From UBA3537 sp965662485 (GTDB taxonomy: Bacteria; Bacteroidota; Bacteroidia; Flavobacteriales; Flavobacteriaceae), in assembly GCA_965662485.1 (NCBI GenBank), contig CBFIIL010000008.1:1-47534 (forward strand): a stretch of DNA of 47,534 bases, read 5' to 3'. The position numbers and the translations under genes were made by a program. The notes under the pieces are model-generated. The model saw only the letters and a program-made list of their open reading frames with translations, was not told the origin of the DNA and did not search any database. This document shows positions 26,547-35,468 of the stretch, piece after piece. The stretch's first letter is position 1. Each line of letters starts with the position of its first letter.

Positions 26547-26602
26547 ACCAATTTAATTTAACCCCAAGGGGTATTAGCAAAGCACAAAAAAATTAAATTG
26601 GT
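26547..26602. repeat. 13-bp perfect inverted repeat enclosing a CCCCAAGGGG hairpin
   Basis: ACCAATTTAATTT (26547-26559) and its exact reverse complement (26590-26602) enclose a 30-base loop that itself holds ACCCCAAGGGGT (26561-26572). On the plus strand the outer stem is followed by TTTT and an AT-rich run. On the minus strand the structure lies in the leader of the 59-residue membrane protein and ends 4 bases before its ATG. It could be a terminator for plus-strand read-through, a leader structure, or a protein site. Confidence 0.6.
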
Positions 26603-26627
26603 TTTTATAAAATAAAATAATCTACTT

Positions 26628-27746
26628 CTAACTGTTCAGCATTACTGGCATCACTAGCATTGTAACATGTTCTCCTTCATCAAGACCATCTACAGGGGTT
26701 AGAATTCCTGCTCTGTTTGGTAAACTCATTTCGAGTTGAACATCGTCTGCATTGATATTGCTTAGCATTTCGGTTAAAAACCTTGAATTGAACCCAATTT
26801 GCATGTCATCTCCTTGATAGTCACAAGTAAGACGTTCTTCCGCTTTATTGCTATAATCAATATCTTCAGCAGAAATATTCAATTCTGCACCAGCAATTTT
26901 CAGTCTAATTTGATGTGTAGTTTTATTTGAAAAAATGGAAACACGACGGACAGAATTTAAAAATTGAGTGCGACCAATCGTCAATTGATTAGGATTTTCT
27001 TTCGGAATTACAGCTTCATAATTTGGATATTTTCCATCAATTAATCGACAAATAAGGACAGAATTATCATATGAAAATTTCGCATTGGATTCGTTGTATT
27101 CAATGGTAACATTTTCATCGCTTGATGCTAAAATTCCTTTTAATAAATTTAAAGGTTTTTTTGGCATAATAAATTCGGCTGTTTCACTAGCCTGAACATC
27201 TGTTCTTGAATATTTTACAAGTTTGTGTGCATCAGTGGCTACAAATGTAAGTCCGTCAGTAGAAAACTGAAAAAAGACACCACTCATTACAGGTCTTAAA
27301 TCATCGTTTCCAGCTGCAAAAATGGTTTTATTAATTGCTGTAGCCAATAGCTCTGAAGGGACAACAGTGTTGCTTGGGTTATCAAGCGCAATTGTTTTTG
27401 GGAATTCATCTGCACTAGCATAGGCAAGCGCATATTTTCCATGATTGGAACTAATTTCTATAGTGTTGTTAGATTCAACAACAAAAGTTAGAGGTTGTTC
27501 TGGAAAGGTTTTTAGGGTTTCTAACAATAATTTGGCTGGTATAGCCACTTGACCTTCACTATCGCTCTCAACCTCTAAAACAGAGGACATTGTGGTTTCC
27601 AAATCACTAGCTGATACCGTTAGTGTTGATGATGTGAGTTCGAATAAAAAATTGTCTAAAATAGGTAAGGTGTTAGAGTTATTAATCACACCTCCCAAGA
27701 CTTGGAGTTGCTTTAGTAAATATGTACTCGAAACGATGAATTTCAT
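26628..27746 (-). CDS. dnaN: DNA polymerase III beta subunit (sliding clamp)
   Basis: This is the ring-shaped processivity clamp of the replicative polymerase. The 372-residue protein has the three-domain clamp layout with NTLPILDNFLFEL, RPVMSGVFFQF and ATDAHKLVKY at the usual places, and the C-terminal ending LVMPVMLNS, which forms the protein-binding cleft. It is not next to dnaA or recF here, which is usual in Flavobacteriaceae. Read on the minus strand, with a TATATTTG promoter box upstream. Confidence 0.96.
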   Translation of the reverse strand: MKFIVSSTYLLKQLQVLGGVINNSNTLPILDNFLFELTSSTLTVSASDLETTMSSVLEVESDSEGQVAIPAKLLLETLKTFPEQPLTFVVESNNTIEISSNHGKYALAYASADEFPKTIALDNPSNTVVPSELLATAINKTIFAAGNDDLRPVMSGVFFQFSTDGLTFVATDAHKLVKYSRTDVQASETAEFIMPKKPLNLLKGILASSDENVTIEYNESNAKFSYDNSVLICRLIDGKYPNYEAVIPKENPNQLTIGRTQFLNSVRRVSIFSNKTTHQIRLKIAGAELNISAEDIDYSNKAEERLTCDYQGDDMQIGFNSRFLTEMLSNINADDVQLEMSLPNRAGILTPVDGLDEGEHVTMLVMPVMLNS

Positions 27747-27778
27747 GTGTTTTGTTGTTTATTTTAGGTATATACTTA

Positions 27779-27786
27779 CAAATATA
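27779..27786 (-). promoter_or_regulatory. -7 box of dnaN
   Basis: The minus strand reads TATATTTG, an exact TAnnTTTG match 32 bases before the dnaN ATG at 27746. Motif match only. Confidence 0.45.
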
Positions 27787-27850
27787 TTCTTTAGATGTGT
27801 ATTAACGAAAGAAACTTATTAACATTTGACTGATGTTTTTAACCAATAAT

Positions 27851-28687
27851 TTAGTCTTCAAAGAATTGAACAGTAACACTGTCCATCATTTCCAATCCCA
27901 TAAGGGTGGAAGCTCCTCCAACGGTTGCTTTATTGCTTTTATACATTGCAATTTCTAAAAAATCTGAAGAATTAAAGACTACAAGTCCACGACCTTCATC
28001 ATTGCGGTTTTTAAGAGGTATACTAAAGTCTACAATTTCTGAATATTGTGAGTAAATTTTTTTGAATTTATGATTACGAGCCAATATTTCAAATCGACGG
28101 CCTTTTTGAATAGTTTCGAAAAATCGTTTTTTAATGTTTGTAATTACATTGTCATAACGGTCTATAAAAATAACATTTCCAATAAGTTGCGATTGATCTG
28201 AACTCACAAAAGGCATAAGATTTGTAATAGGTTTAATCTCTTTAATGGTTTTGCCAATCACTTCCAAAGTGCCACCACGTGCAATATGTGCAGCGACTTT
28301 TACAAAAACATCTAAAACAGGAAAACTACCAACAACTTTATTATGAATATTAATTTCAACAATGTGTTCAGGAGTGATTTCAGTACAAATCATACTTAAA
28401 ATTCCATTATTTGCACAAATAAAAAAATGACCATTGAGAGCCATTGCAATATGTTTGTTTTCTGGGTTCAATTCGGAATCAACACCAATAACATGTATGG
28501 TTCCTTTAGGAAAACTTTTAAATGCATTTTGAATAACATAGGCAGCTTCCAATACATTAAAAGGAGAGATATTGTGCGAAATATCCACAATAGTTACATT
28601 CGGTATTTCAGAGTATAACGCCCCTTTTACAGCACCAACAAAGTGTGCTTTCATTCCAAAATCAGTGGTAAGAGTAATAATGGCCAT
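27851..28687 (-). CDS. SAM hydroxide adenosyltransferase (DUF62 family)
   Basis: Members of this family hydrolyse S-adenosylmethionine to adenosine and methionine. The 278-residue protein begins MAIITLTTDFGMKAHFVGA with the Asp of TTDFG that binds the ribose, has the VDISHNISPFNVLEAAYV block, and a C-terminal beta-barrel domain (NVIFIDRYDNVITNI onward). Why cells need this activity is unresolved; control of SAM level is the usual suggestion. The gene is divergent from phoH with 167 bases between the start codons. Confidence 0.88.
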   Translation of the reverse strand: MAIITLTTDFGMKAHFVGAVKGALYSEIPNVTIVDISHNISPFNVLEAAYVIQNAFKSFPKGTIHVIGVDSELNPENKHIAMALNGHFFICANNGILSMICTEITPEHIVEINIHNKVVGSFPVLDVFVKVAAHIARGGTLEVIGKTIKEIKPITNLMPFVSSDQSQLIGNVIFIDRYDNVITNIKKRFFETIQKGRRFEILARNHKFKKIYSQYSEIVDFSIPLKNRNDEGRGLVVFNSSDFLEIAMYKSNKATVGGASTLMGLEMMDSVTVQFFED

Positions 28688-28743
28688 TAAGTATGAGCTG
28701 TTCTGGTGTTAAATGTAATTAAAAATGCTTTTTTCTTGCATTA

Positions 28744-28751
28744 CAAACCTA
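28744..28751 (-). promoter_or_regulatory. -7 box of the SAM hydroxide adenosyltransferase gene
   Basis: The minus strand reads TAGGTTTG, an exact match to TAnnTTTG 56 bases before the ATG at 28687. Motif match only. Confidence 0.4.
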
Positions 28752-28854
28752 CATAAATTTTTGTTTTAAAATTTTATTAACAGTAGTAAATATTTATGTA
28801 AAAATGTTAGTATTTTTATGTTATCATTTTTTAACCCTCATAATCATCAAGCAT

Positions 28855-29808
28855 TTGAATGAACTCATATTAGAACTCGAAGAAATTACGCCAAAAGATT
28901 TTTTTGGTCCACAAAATAAAAACATAGAACTCCTTAAAAAGTATTTTCCAAAACTGAAAATTGTAGCTAGAGGCAATAAAATTACAGCATTTGGCGACGA
29001 GGAATTGCTTGAAGAATTTGACAAAAGAATGGAAATGTTGTTGAGTCATTTTGGCAACTACAACAAAATTGATGAAAACATGATTGAGCGTGTACTTACA
29101 AGCGATTCCAAAGAAGATTATGAAACGTCTAGTACCAGCGGAGAAGTTATACTTTATGGTGTTAATGGTCGACTAATAAAAGCTCAGACAAGTAACCAAA
29201 GAAAACTTGTAGATGCTGTGCGTCAAAATGATATGGTATTTGCTATTGGCCCAGCAGGAACAGGAAAGACATATACAGGTGTTGCTCTTGCAGTTAAAGC
29301 ACTAAAGAACAAAGAAGTAAAACGTATAATACTTACAAGACCCGCTGTAGAAGCTGGTGAAAATCTAGGGTTTTTACCTGGTGATTTAAAAGAAAAATTA
29401 GATCCCTATATGCAGCCTCTCTACGATGCTTTACGCGATATGATTCCTCAAGAAAAATTAGATAATTATTTAGAAAAAGGTATCATCCAAATTGCTCCTT
29501 TGGCATTTATGCGTGGACGAACCCTAGATCATGCTTTTGTAATTTTGGATGAAGGCCAAAACACCACTCATGCTCAAATGAAAATGTTTTTGACACGAAT
29601 GGGGAAAAATGCAAAATTTTTACTCACAGGTGATCCTGGGCAAATTGATTTACCAAGGCGGGTCATTTCTGGATTAAAAGAAGCGTTATTAATTTTAAAA
29701 GATATCAAAGGAGTAGGAATGGTATTCTTAGATGATAAAGATGTGATTCGACATAAATTAGTAAAGCAAGTTATTGAAGCCTATAAAAACATTGAAAATA
29801 GAGAATAA
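28855..29808 (+). CDS. PhoH family P-loop ATPase
   Basis: This is a PhoH-type protein, a predicted RNA-associated ATPase of the superfamily 1 helicase-like group. It has the N-terminal KH-like region and the ATPase domain with Walker A IGPAGTGKTYTG and Walker B VILDEGQNTTHAQMK. I place the start at TTG 28855, giving 317 residues beginning MNELILELEEITPKDFFG, which agrees with my memory of the family N-terminus. The alternative ATG at 28804 would add a hydrophobic stretch (MLVFLCYHFLTLIII) out of keeping with a cytoplasmic ATPase. purC follows 9 bases later. Confidence 0.9.
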   Translation: MNELILELEEITPKDFFGPQNKNIELLKKYFPKLKIVARGNKITAFGDEELLEEFDKRMEMLLSHFGNYNKIDENMIERVLTSDSKEDYETSSTSGEVILYGVNGRLIKAQTSNQRKLVDAVRQNDMVFAIGPAGTGKTYTGVALAVKALKNKEVKRIILTRPAVEAGENLGFLPGDLKEKLDPYMQPLYDALRDMIPQEKLDNYLEKGIIQIAPLAFMRGRTLDHAFVILDEGQNTTHAQMKMFLTRMGKNAKFLLTGDPGQIDLPRRVISGLKEALLILKDIKGVGMVFLDDKDVIRHKLVKQVIEAYKNIENRE

Positions 29809-29817
29809 TTCAGCAAC

Positions 29818-30768
29818 ATGAGTAAAACGATAATAGATACAAATTTTAATTTTCCTAATCAAAAAGGGGTGTATAAGGGAAAGGTTCGAGAGGTATACAC
29901 CATTAACGACAACTTACTTGTGATGATTGCCACAGATCGACTTTCTGCTTTTGATGTTGTAATGCCAAAAGGTATTCCTTATAAAGGACAAATATTAAAT
30001 CAGATTGCAACAAAAATGATGAAAGCCACAGAGGGTTTAGTCCCAAATTGGTTAATTGCAACTCCCGATCCAAATGTTGCAGTTGGGCATCTGTGTGAAC
30101 CATTTAAGGTAGAAATGGTGATAAGAGGCTACATGTCTGGCCATGCCGCAAGAGAATATAAAGCTGGAAAACGTGTACTTTGTGGCGTGTCAATGCCAGA
30201 TGAAATGAAAGAAAATGATGCCTTTCAAACTCCAATTATAACCCCTGCAACAAAAGCTGAAATGGGAAATCATGATGAAGATATTTCACGTGAAGATATA
30301 TTGGCTCGTGGAATTGTTTCTGAAGAGGATTATTTGATTTTGGAAGATTATACCAGAAAACTCTTTCAAAGAGGAACAGAAATTGCAGCCAAACAAGGAC
30401 TGATTTTAGTTGATACTAAATATGAATTTGGAAAAACTAAAGAAGGAAAAATTGTGTTAATCGATGAAATTCATACTCCTGATTCATCGCGTTATTTTTA
30501 TGCTGAGGGCTATGAAGAGCGTCAACAAAAAGAAGAACCTCAAAAACAACTCTCAAAAGAGTTTGTTCGCCAATGGTTGATTCAAAATGGATTTCAGGGC
30601 TTAGAAGGGCAAACTGTACCAGAAATGAGCGACACCTACATACAAACCGTTAGCGAACGCTATATCGAATTGTATGAAACCATAACGGGAGAGTCTTTCA
30701 ATAGAGCTGATCTTTCAAACATTAATGAAAGAATAGAAAAAAACGTCCTTAATTACTTCTCGAAATAA
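29818..30768 (+). CDS. purC: Phosphoribosylaminoimidazole-succinocarboxamide synthase
   Basis: SAICAR synthetase joins CAIR and aspartate with ATP in purine synthesis. The 316-residue protein has YKGKVREVY at the start, the TDRLSAFDVVMP block, RGYMSGHAAREYKAG, and the ATP-grasp-like end LVDTKYEFG with IDEIHTPDSSRYF. It is the longer PurC form of about 300 residues rather than the 240-residue form of E. coli. It probably shares a message with phoH. Its last 20 bases overlap the end of the convergent acyltransferase-like gene. Confidence 0.96.
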   Translation: MSKTIIDTNFNFPNQKGVYKGKVREVYTINDNLLVMIATDRLSAFDVVMPKGIPYKGQILNQIATKMMKATEGLVPNWLIATPDPNVAVGHLCEPFKVEMVIRGYMSGHAAREYKAGKRVLCGVSMPDEMKENDAFQTPIITPATKAEMGNHDEDISREDILARGIVSEEDYLILEDYTRKLFQRGTEIAAKQGLILVDTKYEFGKTKEGKIVLIDEIHTPDSSRYFYAEGYEERQQKEEPQKQLSKEFVRQWLIQNGFQGLEGQTVPEMSDTYIQTVSERYIELYETITGESFNRADLSNINERIEKNVLNYFSK

Positions 30769-31858
30769 ACAATAAACTAATTTTTTGAGTCAATTGTCGG
30801 ATTTTGTAATATAAAAATGAGTTAGCTTTTGTTCTATATATTGCGATAAAACTGACGCTACTTAAAAATAATAGTGCACCAAGAATAACTTCTGTTGGAT
30901 TTAAATTTTTTCCAAGTATTCGGTTTAATCCTATTCCTGTAAAACTTCCATAGAGCACAATAAAATGAATAACGTAGATTGAAAGTGTTTTTTGTCCAAT
31001 TTTGAGTATTAGAGTTTGCTTTAAAAATCTTTCAAAAGCATAAAAAATTCCGAAAATTACTAGAACATTTCCTAAACGAATAAACAGATAATTAAAATTA
31101 GCTACATCACTAATAAGTCGAATGTCAGTCCATAAATAAATGTTTTGAAACATCCAAGTGGAACCATTTACTAAAAACAACCCTAGTATTAAAAATACAA
31201 ATATGATAATAGACTTAAATTTTGGACTATTTATATAGCTATAAAAAAGAGTTGCAATAAAAGCGCCATAAGTCATGTACCCAAACCATGGGACAATAGT
31301 AAAAATCGAACCATTATATTTGGTTAAATAATTGGCAAAAAATAGTGGAATATTCTCGGCAGTATATGTTCTATATAAAGGCTCAGTAATAAAAATAACC
31401 CCGCCTAAACAAAACATTAAAACAGAGAAGACTAATACTTTTCGTTGTACAAATTTGTAAAAGAAAATGATTAGAATAAGTGACAAACCAATGCATTGCA
31501 AAACATCAATAACTAAAAAATAAGTATCAAAATTTCCTGAAAACCATCTAAAAACAGGAATACGTAGAGCATATCCGATTCCAATAAGCATAAGGCCACG
31601 AACTATTCCTTTTTTTATACGCTCATTTGATGTTCCGTTAGCGTTGGCCTTTATCAATAAATACGTAAAAATTAATCCAGAAATTGTAAAAAAAACAGGA
31701 GCTGTTATTCCTCTAAAATATTGCCAAATTTGAAATGCTAAATTTGAAGTATCACGAAAATCTACTGCTAAAAGTGTATCAATAAAATGCCCCTGAAGCA
31801 TCATAAGAATTGCAAAGGCTCGAACAGCATCAATAAAATATAAGCGATTGGTTTTCAA
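30749..31858 (-). CDS. Multi-pass membrane acyltransferase-like protein (DUF1624/acyltransferase-3 type)
   Basis: The 369-residue protein has about ten hydrophobic segments spread over its length and the N-terminal signature YFIDAVRAFAILMMLQGHF, with a membrane-face histidine, which resembles DUF1624/HGSNAT and acyltransferase-3 proteins that acetylate sugars. The substrate cannot be told. The start is a TTG at 31858: an in-frame TAA lies three codons upstream and no ATG precedes the signature. A TACTTTTG box on the minus strand lies 15 bases before this TTG, which supports it. The gene converges with purC. Confidence 0.78.
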   Translation of the reverse strand: MKTNRLYFIDAVRAFAILMMLQGHFIDTLLAVDFRDTSNLAFQIWQYFRGITAPVFFTISGLIFTYLLIKANANGTSNERIKKGIVRGLMLIGIGYALRIPVFRWFSGNFDTYFLVIDVLQCIGLSLILIIFFYKFVQRKVLVFSVLMFCLGGVIFITEPLYRTYTAENIPLFFANYLTKYNGSIFTIVPWFGYMTYGAFIATLFYSYINSPKFKSIIIFVFLILGLFLVNGSTWMFQNIYLWTDIRLISDVANFNYLFIRLGNVLVIFGIFYAFERFLKQTLILKIGQKTLSIYVIHFIVLYGSFTGIGLNRILGKNLNPTEVILGALLFLSSVSFIAIYRTKANSFLYYKIRQLTQKISLLFISRSN

Positions 31859-31873
31859 ATTGCTAATTTAGAA

Positions 31874-31881
31874 CAAAAGTA
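31874..31881 (-). promoter_or_regulatory. -7 box of the membrane acyltransferase-like gene
   Basis: The minus strand reads TACTTTTG, an exact TAnnTTTG match 15 bases before the TTG start at 31858, which predicts a short leader. Confidence 0.45.
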
Positions 31882-31963
31882 ATGCATTGAGTTTTAATTT
31901 ATTTCAATTATCCATTAAACATATTCTAAATATTTAATTAAATTAGTGAAAAATTAAAACTTT

Positions 31964-33874
31964 ATGTATTCTTTTCATCTGAAAAACAAAACGGATTACA
32001 ATACAGCCTATGAAGCCTCTGTAGAAAGTCCAGAACACTTTTGGGAAGCTATTGCAAAGAATAATTTTCATTGGAAGAAGCCTTGGAATCGGGTTTTGGA
32101 ATACGATTTTTCTGTACCAAAAATTAAATGGTTTGAAGGTGCTGAACTGAACATTACAGAAAACTGTATTGACCGTCATTTGGAAAATAAGGGTGATAAA
32201 ACAGCCATTATATTTGAACCCAACGATCCAAAATTTGAAGCTGAACACATTAGTTATAGAGATTTACATGTCCGTGTGAACAAATTTGCAAATGTTTTAA
32301 AATCAAAAGGGATAAACAAAGGAGACAGGGTGTGTATATACTTGCCAATGATTCCCGAATTGGCAATCTCGGTTCTTGCTTGTGCTCGAATAGGTGCAAT
32401 TCATTCTGTGGTTTTTGCAGGATTTTCATCTACTGCCTTGGCGACTAGAATTAATGATTGTAATTGTAAAATAGTAATTACAAGCGATGGCAGTTATCGT
32501 GGTGCAAAAACAATTGACTTAAAAGGAATAGTTGATGAAGCTTTAGAATCTTGTCCTAGTGTAAGTTCTGTTCTTGTTGCAAAACGAATAAATTCTAATA
32601 TCAACATGAAAAATGGGAGAGATGAATGGCTTCAATCTCTTTTAAATGATGCCTCAGAATCGTGTAAAGCTACAATAATGAATGCTGAGGATCCTCTTTT
32701 TATTCTATATACTTCGGGGTCTACTGGAAAGCCAAAAGGTATGGTTCATACCACCGCGGGGTATATGGTTTATACTGCATACACTTTTAAAAATATATTC
32801 CAATATCAAGACGATGATGTATATTGGTGTACAGCTGATATTGGTTGGATTACAGGGCATAGCTATATTGTATATGGACCTCTTTTGAATGGTGCTACAA
32901 CAGTCATGTTTGAAGGGGTGCCTAGTTATCCAAATTATGGACGTTTTTGGGATATTGTTCAAAAACATAATATTAATCAATTTTATACAGCACCAACAGC
33001 CATAAGAGCATTAGCAAAACAAGGCGATGACTTTGTAAATCCTTATGATTTGTCATCGTTGAAAGTTTTAGGCACCGTTGGAGAACCTATAAACGATGAG
33101 GCATGGCAATGGTATGATACTACAATAGGAAAAAATAAATGTCCAATCGTTGATACTTGGTGGCAAACTGAAACAGGGGGAATTCTTATCAGTCCTATTC
33201 CAAATTGCTTTTCAGGGGAGCCTACTTATGCAACACTTCCATTTGTGGGGATTCAACCTACTTTGATAGATGAAGATGGAAATGAAATATTAAATACTAA
33301 AGCAGAAGGACGTTTGTGTATAAAATTCCCTTGGCCTTCTATTGCTCGAACCATTTGGGGAGATCATGATCGCTACAAAGGCACCTATTTTTCAGCTTAC
33401 GACAACTGTTATTTTACAGGTGACGGTGCGCTAAGAGATGAAAATGGCCATTATCGAATCACCGGGCGAGTAGATGATGTTGTTATTGTTTCTGGTCATA
33501 ACCTTGGTACTGCACCTATTGAAGACGCTATAAATGAACACCAAAATATTGCTGAATCGGCAATAGTAGGATTTCCTCACGAAATCAAAGGCAATGCACT
33601 TTATGGATTTGTTACCCTAAAAACAGAATGTTTAACGTCCGAAATTGAAATAATAAAATCTGAAATTAATGCGCTAATCTCAAAACAAATTGGGCCAATT
33701 GCAAAACTTGATAAAATTCAAATTACAAATGGATTACCAAAAACAAGATCTGGAAAAATCATGAGACGTATTCTTAGAAAAATTGCTCAAAATGACACAG
33801 AGAACCTTGGAGATATTAGCACCTTGCTTAATCCAGATGTTGTGCAATCTATAATTGATCATTCTATAAATTAA
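31964..33874 (+). CDS. acs: Acetyl-CoA synthetase
   Basis: This enzyme activates acetate to acetyl-CoA through acetyl-AMP. The 636-residue protein has the adenylate-forming motifs YTSGSTGKPKGMVHT, TWWQTETGGI, the hinge region ITGRVDDVV, and the C-terminal catalytic lysine in KTRSGKIMRRILRK, the site of regulatory acetylation in the family. The ATG at 31964 gives a normal N-terminal ACAS domain. No perfect -7 box is seen upstream. The S33 hydrolase lipoprotein follows after 12 bases, so the two may be co-transcribed. Confidence 0.94.
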   Translation: MYSFHLKNKTDYNTAYEASVESPEHFWEAIAKNNFHWKKPWNRVLEYDFSVPKIKWFEGAELNITENCIDRHLENKGDKTAIIFEPNDPKFEAEHISYRDLHVRVNKFANVLKSKGINKGDRVCIYLPMIPELAISVLACARIGAIHSVVFAGFSSTALATRINDCNCKIVITSDGSYRGAKTIDLKGIVDEALESCPSVSSVLVAKRINSNINMKNGRDEWLQSLLNDASESCKATIMNAEDPLFILYTSGSTGKPKGMVHTTAGYMVYTAYTFKNIFQYQDDDVYWCTADIGWITGHSYIVYGPLLNGATTVMFEGVPSYPNYGRFWDIVQKHNINQFYTAPTAIRALAKQGDDFVNPYDLSSLKVLGTVGEPINDEAWQWYDTTIGKNKCPIVDTWWQTETGGILISPIPNCFSGEPTYATLPFVGIQPTLIDEDGNEILNTKAEGRLCIKFPWPSIARTIWGDHDRYKGTYFSAYDNCYFTGDGALRDENGHYRITGRVDDVVIVSGHNLGTAPIEDAINEHQNIAESAIVGFPHEIKGNALYGFVTLKTECLTSEIEIIKSEINALISKQIGPIAKLDKIQITNGLPKTRSGKIMRRILRKIAQNDTENLGDISTLLNPDVVQSIIDHSIN

Positions 33875-33886
33875 AAATATATTCTT

Positions 33887-34924
33887 ATGAAAACAAAATT
33901 ATTAGTATTCCTTCTCCTAACTCTTTCTATAGTGAGTTGTAAATGTGAAAACAAATGCAAATCTTCATCAACATATAACGATAGTTCTGAAAAATCAGAT
34001 CAGTATTTAGGGGGTATAAAAATGATTCCAATACAAACCCCAAAAGGAGAATTTAAGGTTTGGACTAAAAGAGTTGGGAATAACCCTTCAATAAAAGTCC
34101 TATTGCTTCATGGAGGGCCAGGTATGACACATGAAATTTACGAAAGTTTTGATGGTTACTTCCCAAATGCAGAAATTGAATATTACTATTATGATCAGTT
34201 AGGATCGTATTATAGTGATCAACCAGAAGATTTATCCTTATGGGATTTAGACCGATTTGTGGAAGAAGTAGAGCAAGTACGTATTGCTTTAGGCTTAGAC
34301 AGTTCTAATTTTTATTTATTTGGACAGTCATGGGGAGGTATTTTAGGAATGCAGTATGCTTTAAAGTATCAACAACATTTGAAAGGATTAATTATTTCTA
34401 ATATGGTACCATCAATACCAGATTATATTGCTTATTCAGAAAATGTTCTTGCACCACAATTAGATGCTGACGTGTTAGAGGAAATAATGACTTATGAAAA
34501 TAAAGAAGATTATTCTAATCCACGATATATGGAACTTTTAATGAATAATTATTATACAGAACACATCATAAGAAAGCCAGTAGCCGAATGGCCAGAACCA
34601 CTAAATAGAAGCTTTAAACATATTAATCATGATGTTTATGTTACTATGCAAGGGCCAAGTGAATTCGGTGTTAAAGGCGATGCTACTTTAAAATTTTGGG
34701 ATATCAAAGATGAATTAAAAAACATTGGTGTGCCAACTTTAAGTATTGGTGCTACTCACGACACAATGGATCCAAAACAGATGGAATTTATTGCTAATGA
34801 AGTTCAAAATGGACGATATTTATTATGTCCCAATGGTAGTCACTTGTCGCAATTTGATGATCAAAAAGTGTATTTTGAAGGACTCATAAAATTCATTAAA
34901 GACGTAGATCAAGGAGTATTTTAA
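33887..34924 (+). CDS. Lipoprotein proline iminopeptidase-like hydrolase (S33)
   Basis: The 345-residue alpha/beta hydrolase carries a lipoprotein signal (MKTKLLVFLLLTLSIVSC, cysteine at 18). Motifs of the proline iminopeptidase family are visible: HGGPGMTHE for the oxyanion region, the nucleophile serine in FGQSWGGILG, the aspartate in GATHDTMDP and the histidine in NGSHLSQFDD. It would release N-terminal proline or act on other small peptides or amides at the cell envelope. Its stop codon shares TTAA with the convergent NUDIX gene. Substrate is inferred only at family level. Confidence 0.87.
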   Translation: MKTKLLVFLLLTLSIVSCKCENKCKSSSTYNDSSEKSDQYLGGIKMIPIQTPKGEFKVWTKRVGNNPSIKVLLLHGGPGMTHEIYESFDGYFPNAEIEYYYYDQLGSYYSDQPEDLSLWDLDRFVEEVEQVRIALGLDSSNFYLFGQSWGGILGMQYALKYQQHLKGLIISNMVPSIPDYIAYSENVLAPQLDADVLEEIMTYENKEDYSNPRYMELLMNNYYTEHIIRKPVAEWPEPLNRSFKHINHDVYVTMQGPSEFGVKGDATLKFWDIKDELKNIGVPTLSIGATHDTMDPKQMEFIANEVQNGRYLLCPNGSHLSQFDDQKVYFEGLIKFIKDVDQGVF

Positions 34925-35466
34925 TGGTTTAAAACTTCATCCATAACAAATTTATAGTAACTCATATCCGCTGGTACAATTTTAAATTCTGAATGTTTTT
35001 GTTCCATGCAAATTTTCATTTCTTCAAAAGAAAATAGGCGAACATCATCAACTTCATCTTTCTGAATTATTAAATCTTTTACATTGATTTTTAGTTTAGA
35101 TAGAAACACATGTTGAAATTCACAATCTATGATGCCATTTGAAAACTGGTTTATGTTTTTACGAACATCAATCAGAAGTAAATCATCGGATTTTAGTTGT
35201 AGACCAATTTCTTCTTTAATTTCACGTAATGCACCACCAATAATGGATTCTCCAGAAGACACATGCCCTGCAACAGATACATCCCAAAGGTTAGGAAACG
35301 TTTCTTTGTTTGAGCCTCTTTTTTGTAACAATAGAGAAGGAGTAGAGGTATAAAACCATATATGAACCGTAGGATGAAATAATCCTTTTTGATGTGCTAT
35401 GGATTTTTCACAAATTTGACCTATTGGCTTTCCAGACCCGTCCCAAATGTCTAAAAACTCTTTCAA
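34921..35466 (-). CDS. NUDIX hydrolase, Idi/YfcD-like
   Basis: This 181-residue protein has a complete Nudix box, G-x5-E-x7-REIKEEIG, at about residues 67-89 (GHVSSGESIIGGAL then REIKEEIGL). The opening DIWDGSGKPIGQICEKSIAH resembles IPP isomerase-like Nudix proteins such as YfcD. The substrate is unknown. The start is a TTG at 35466; the preceding in-frame codons are AGT, ATA and then a TGA stop, and the domain begins right away, so no later start fits. The TTG lies 2 bases after the stop of the M42 gene, a layout that suggests translational coupling. Confidence 0.82.
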   Translation of the reverse strand: MKEFLDIWDGSGKPIGQICEKSIAHQKGLFHPTVHIWFYTSTPSLLLQKRGSNKETFPNLWDVSVAGHVSSGESIIGGALREIKEEIGLQLKSDDLLLIDVRKNINQFSNGIIDCEFQHVFLSKLKINVKDLIIQKDEVDDVRLFSFEEMKICMEQKHSEFKIVPADMSYYKFVMDEVLNH

Positions 35467-35468
35467 AC

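Noticed and set aside
28804..28854. ATG start and hydrophobic N-terminus for PhoH
   Set aside because: A hydrophobic leader is foreign to this cytoplasmic ATPase, and the family N-terminus begins at the TTG at 28855.
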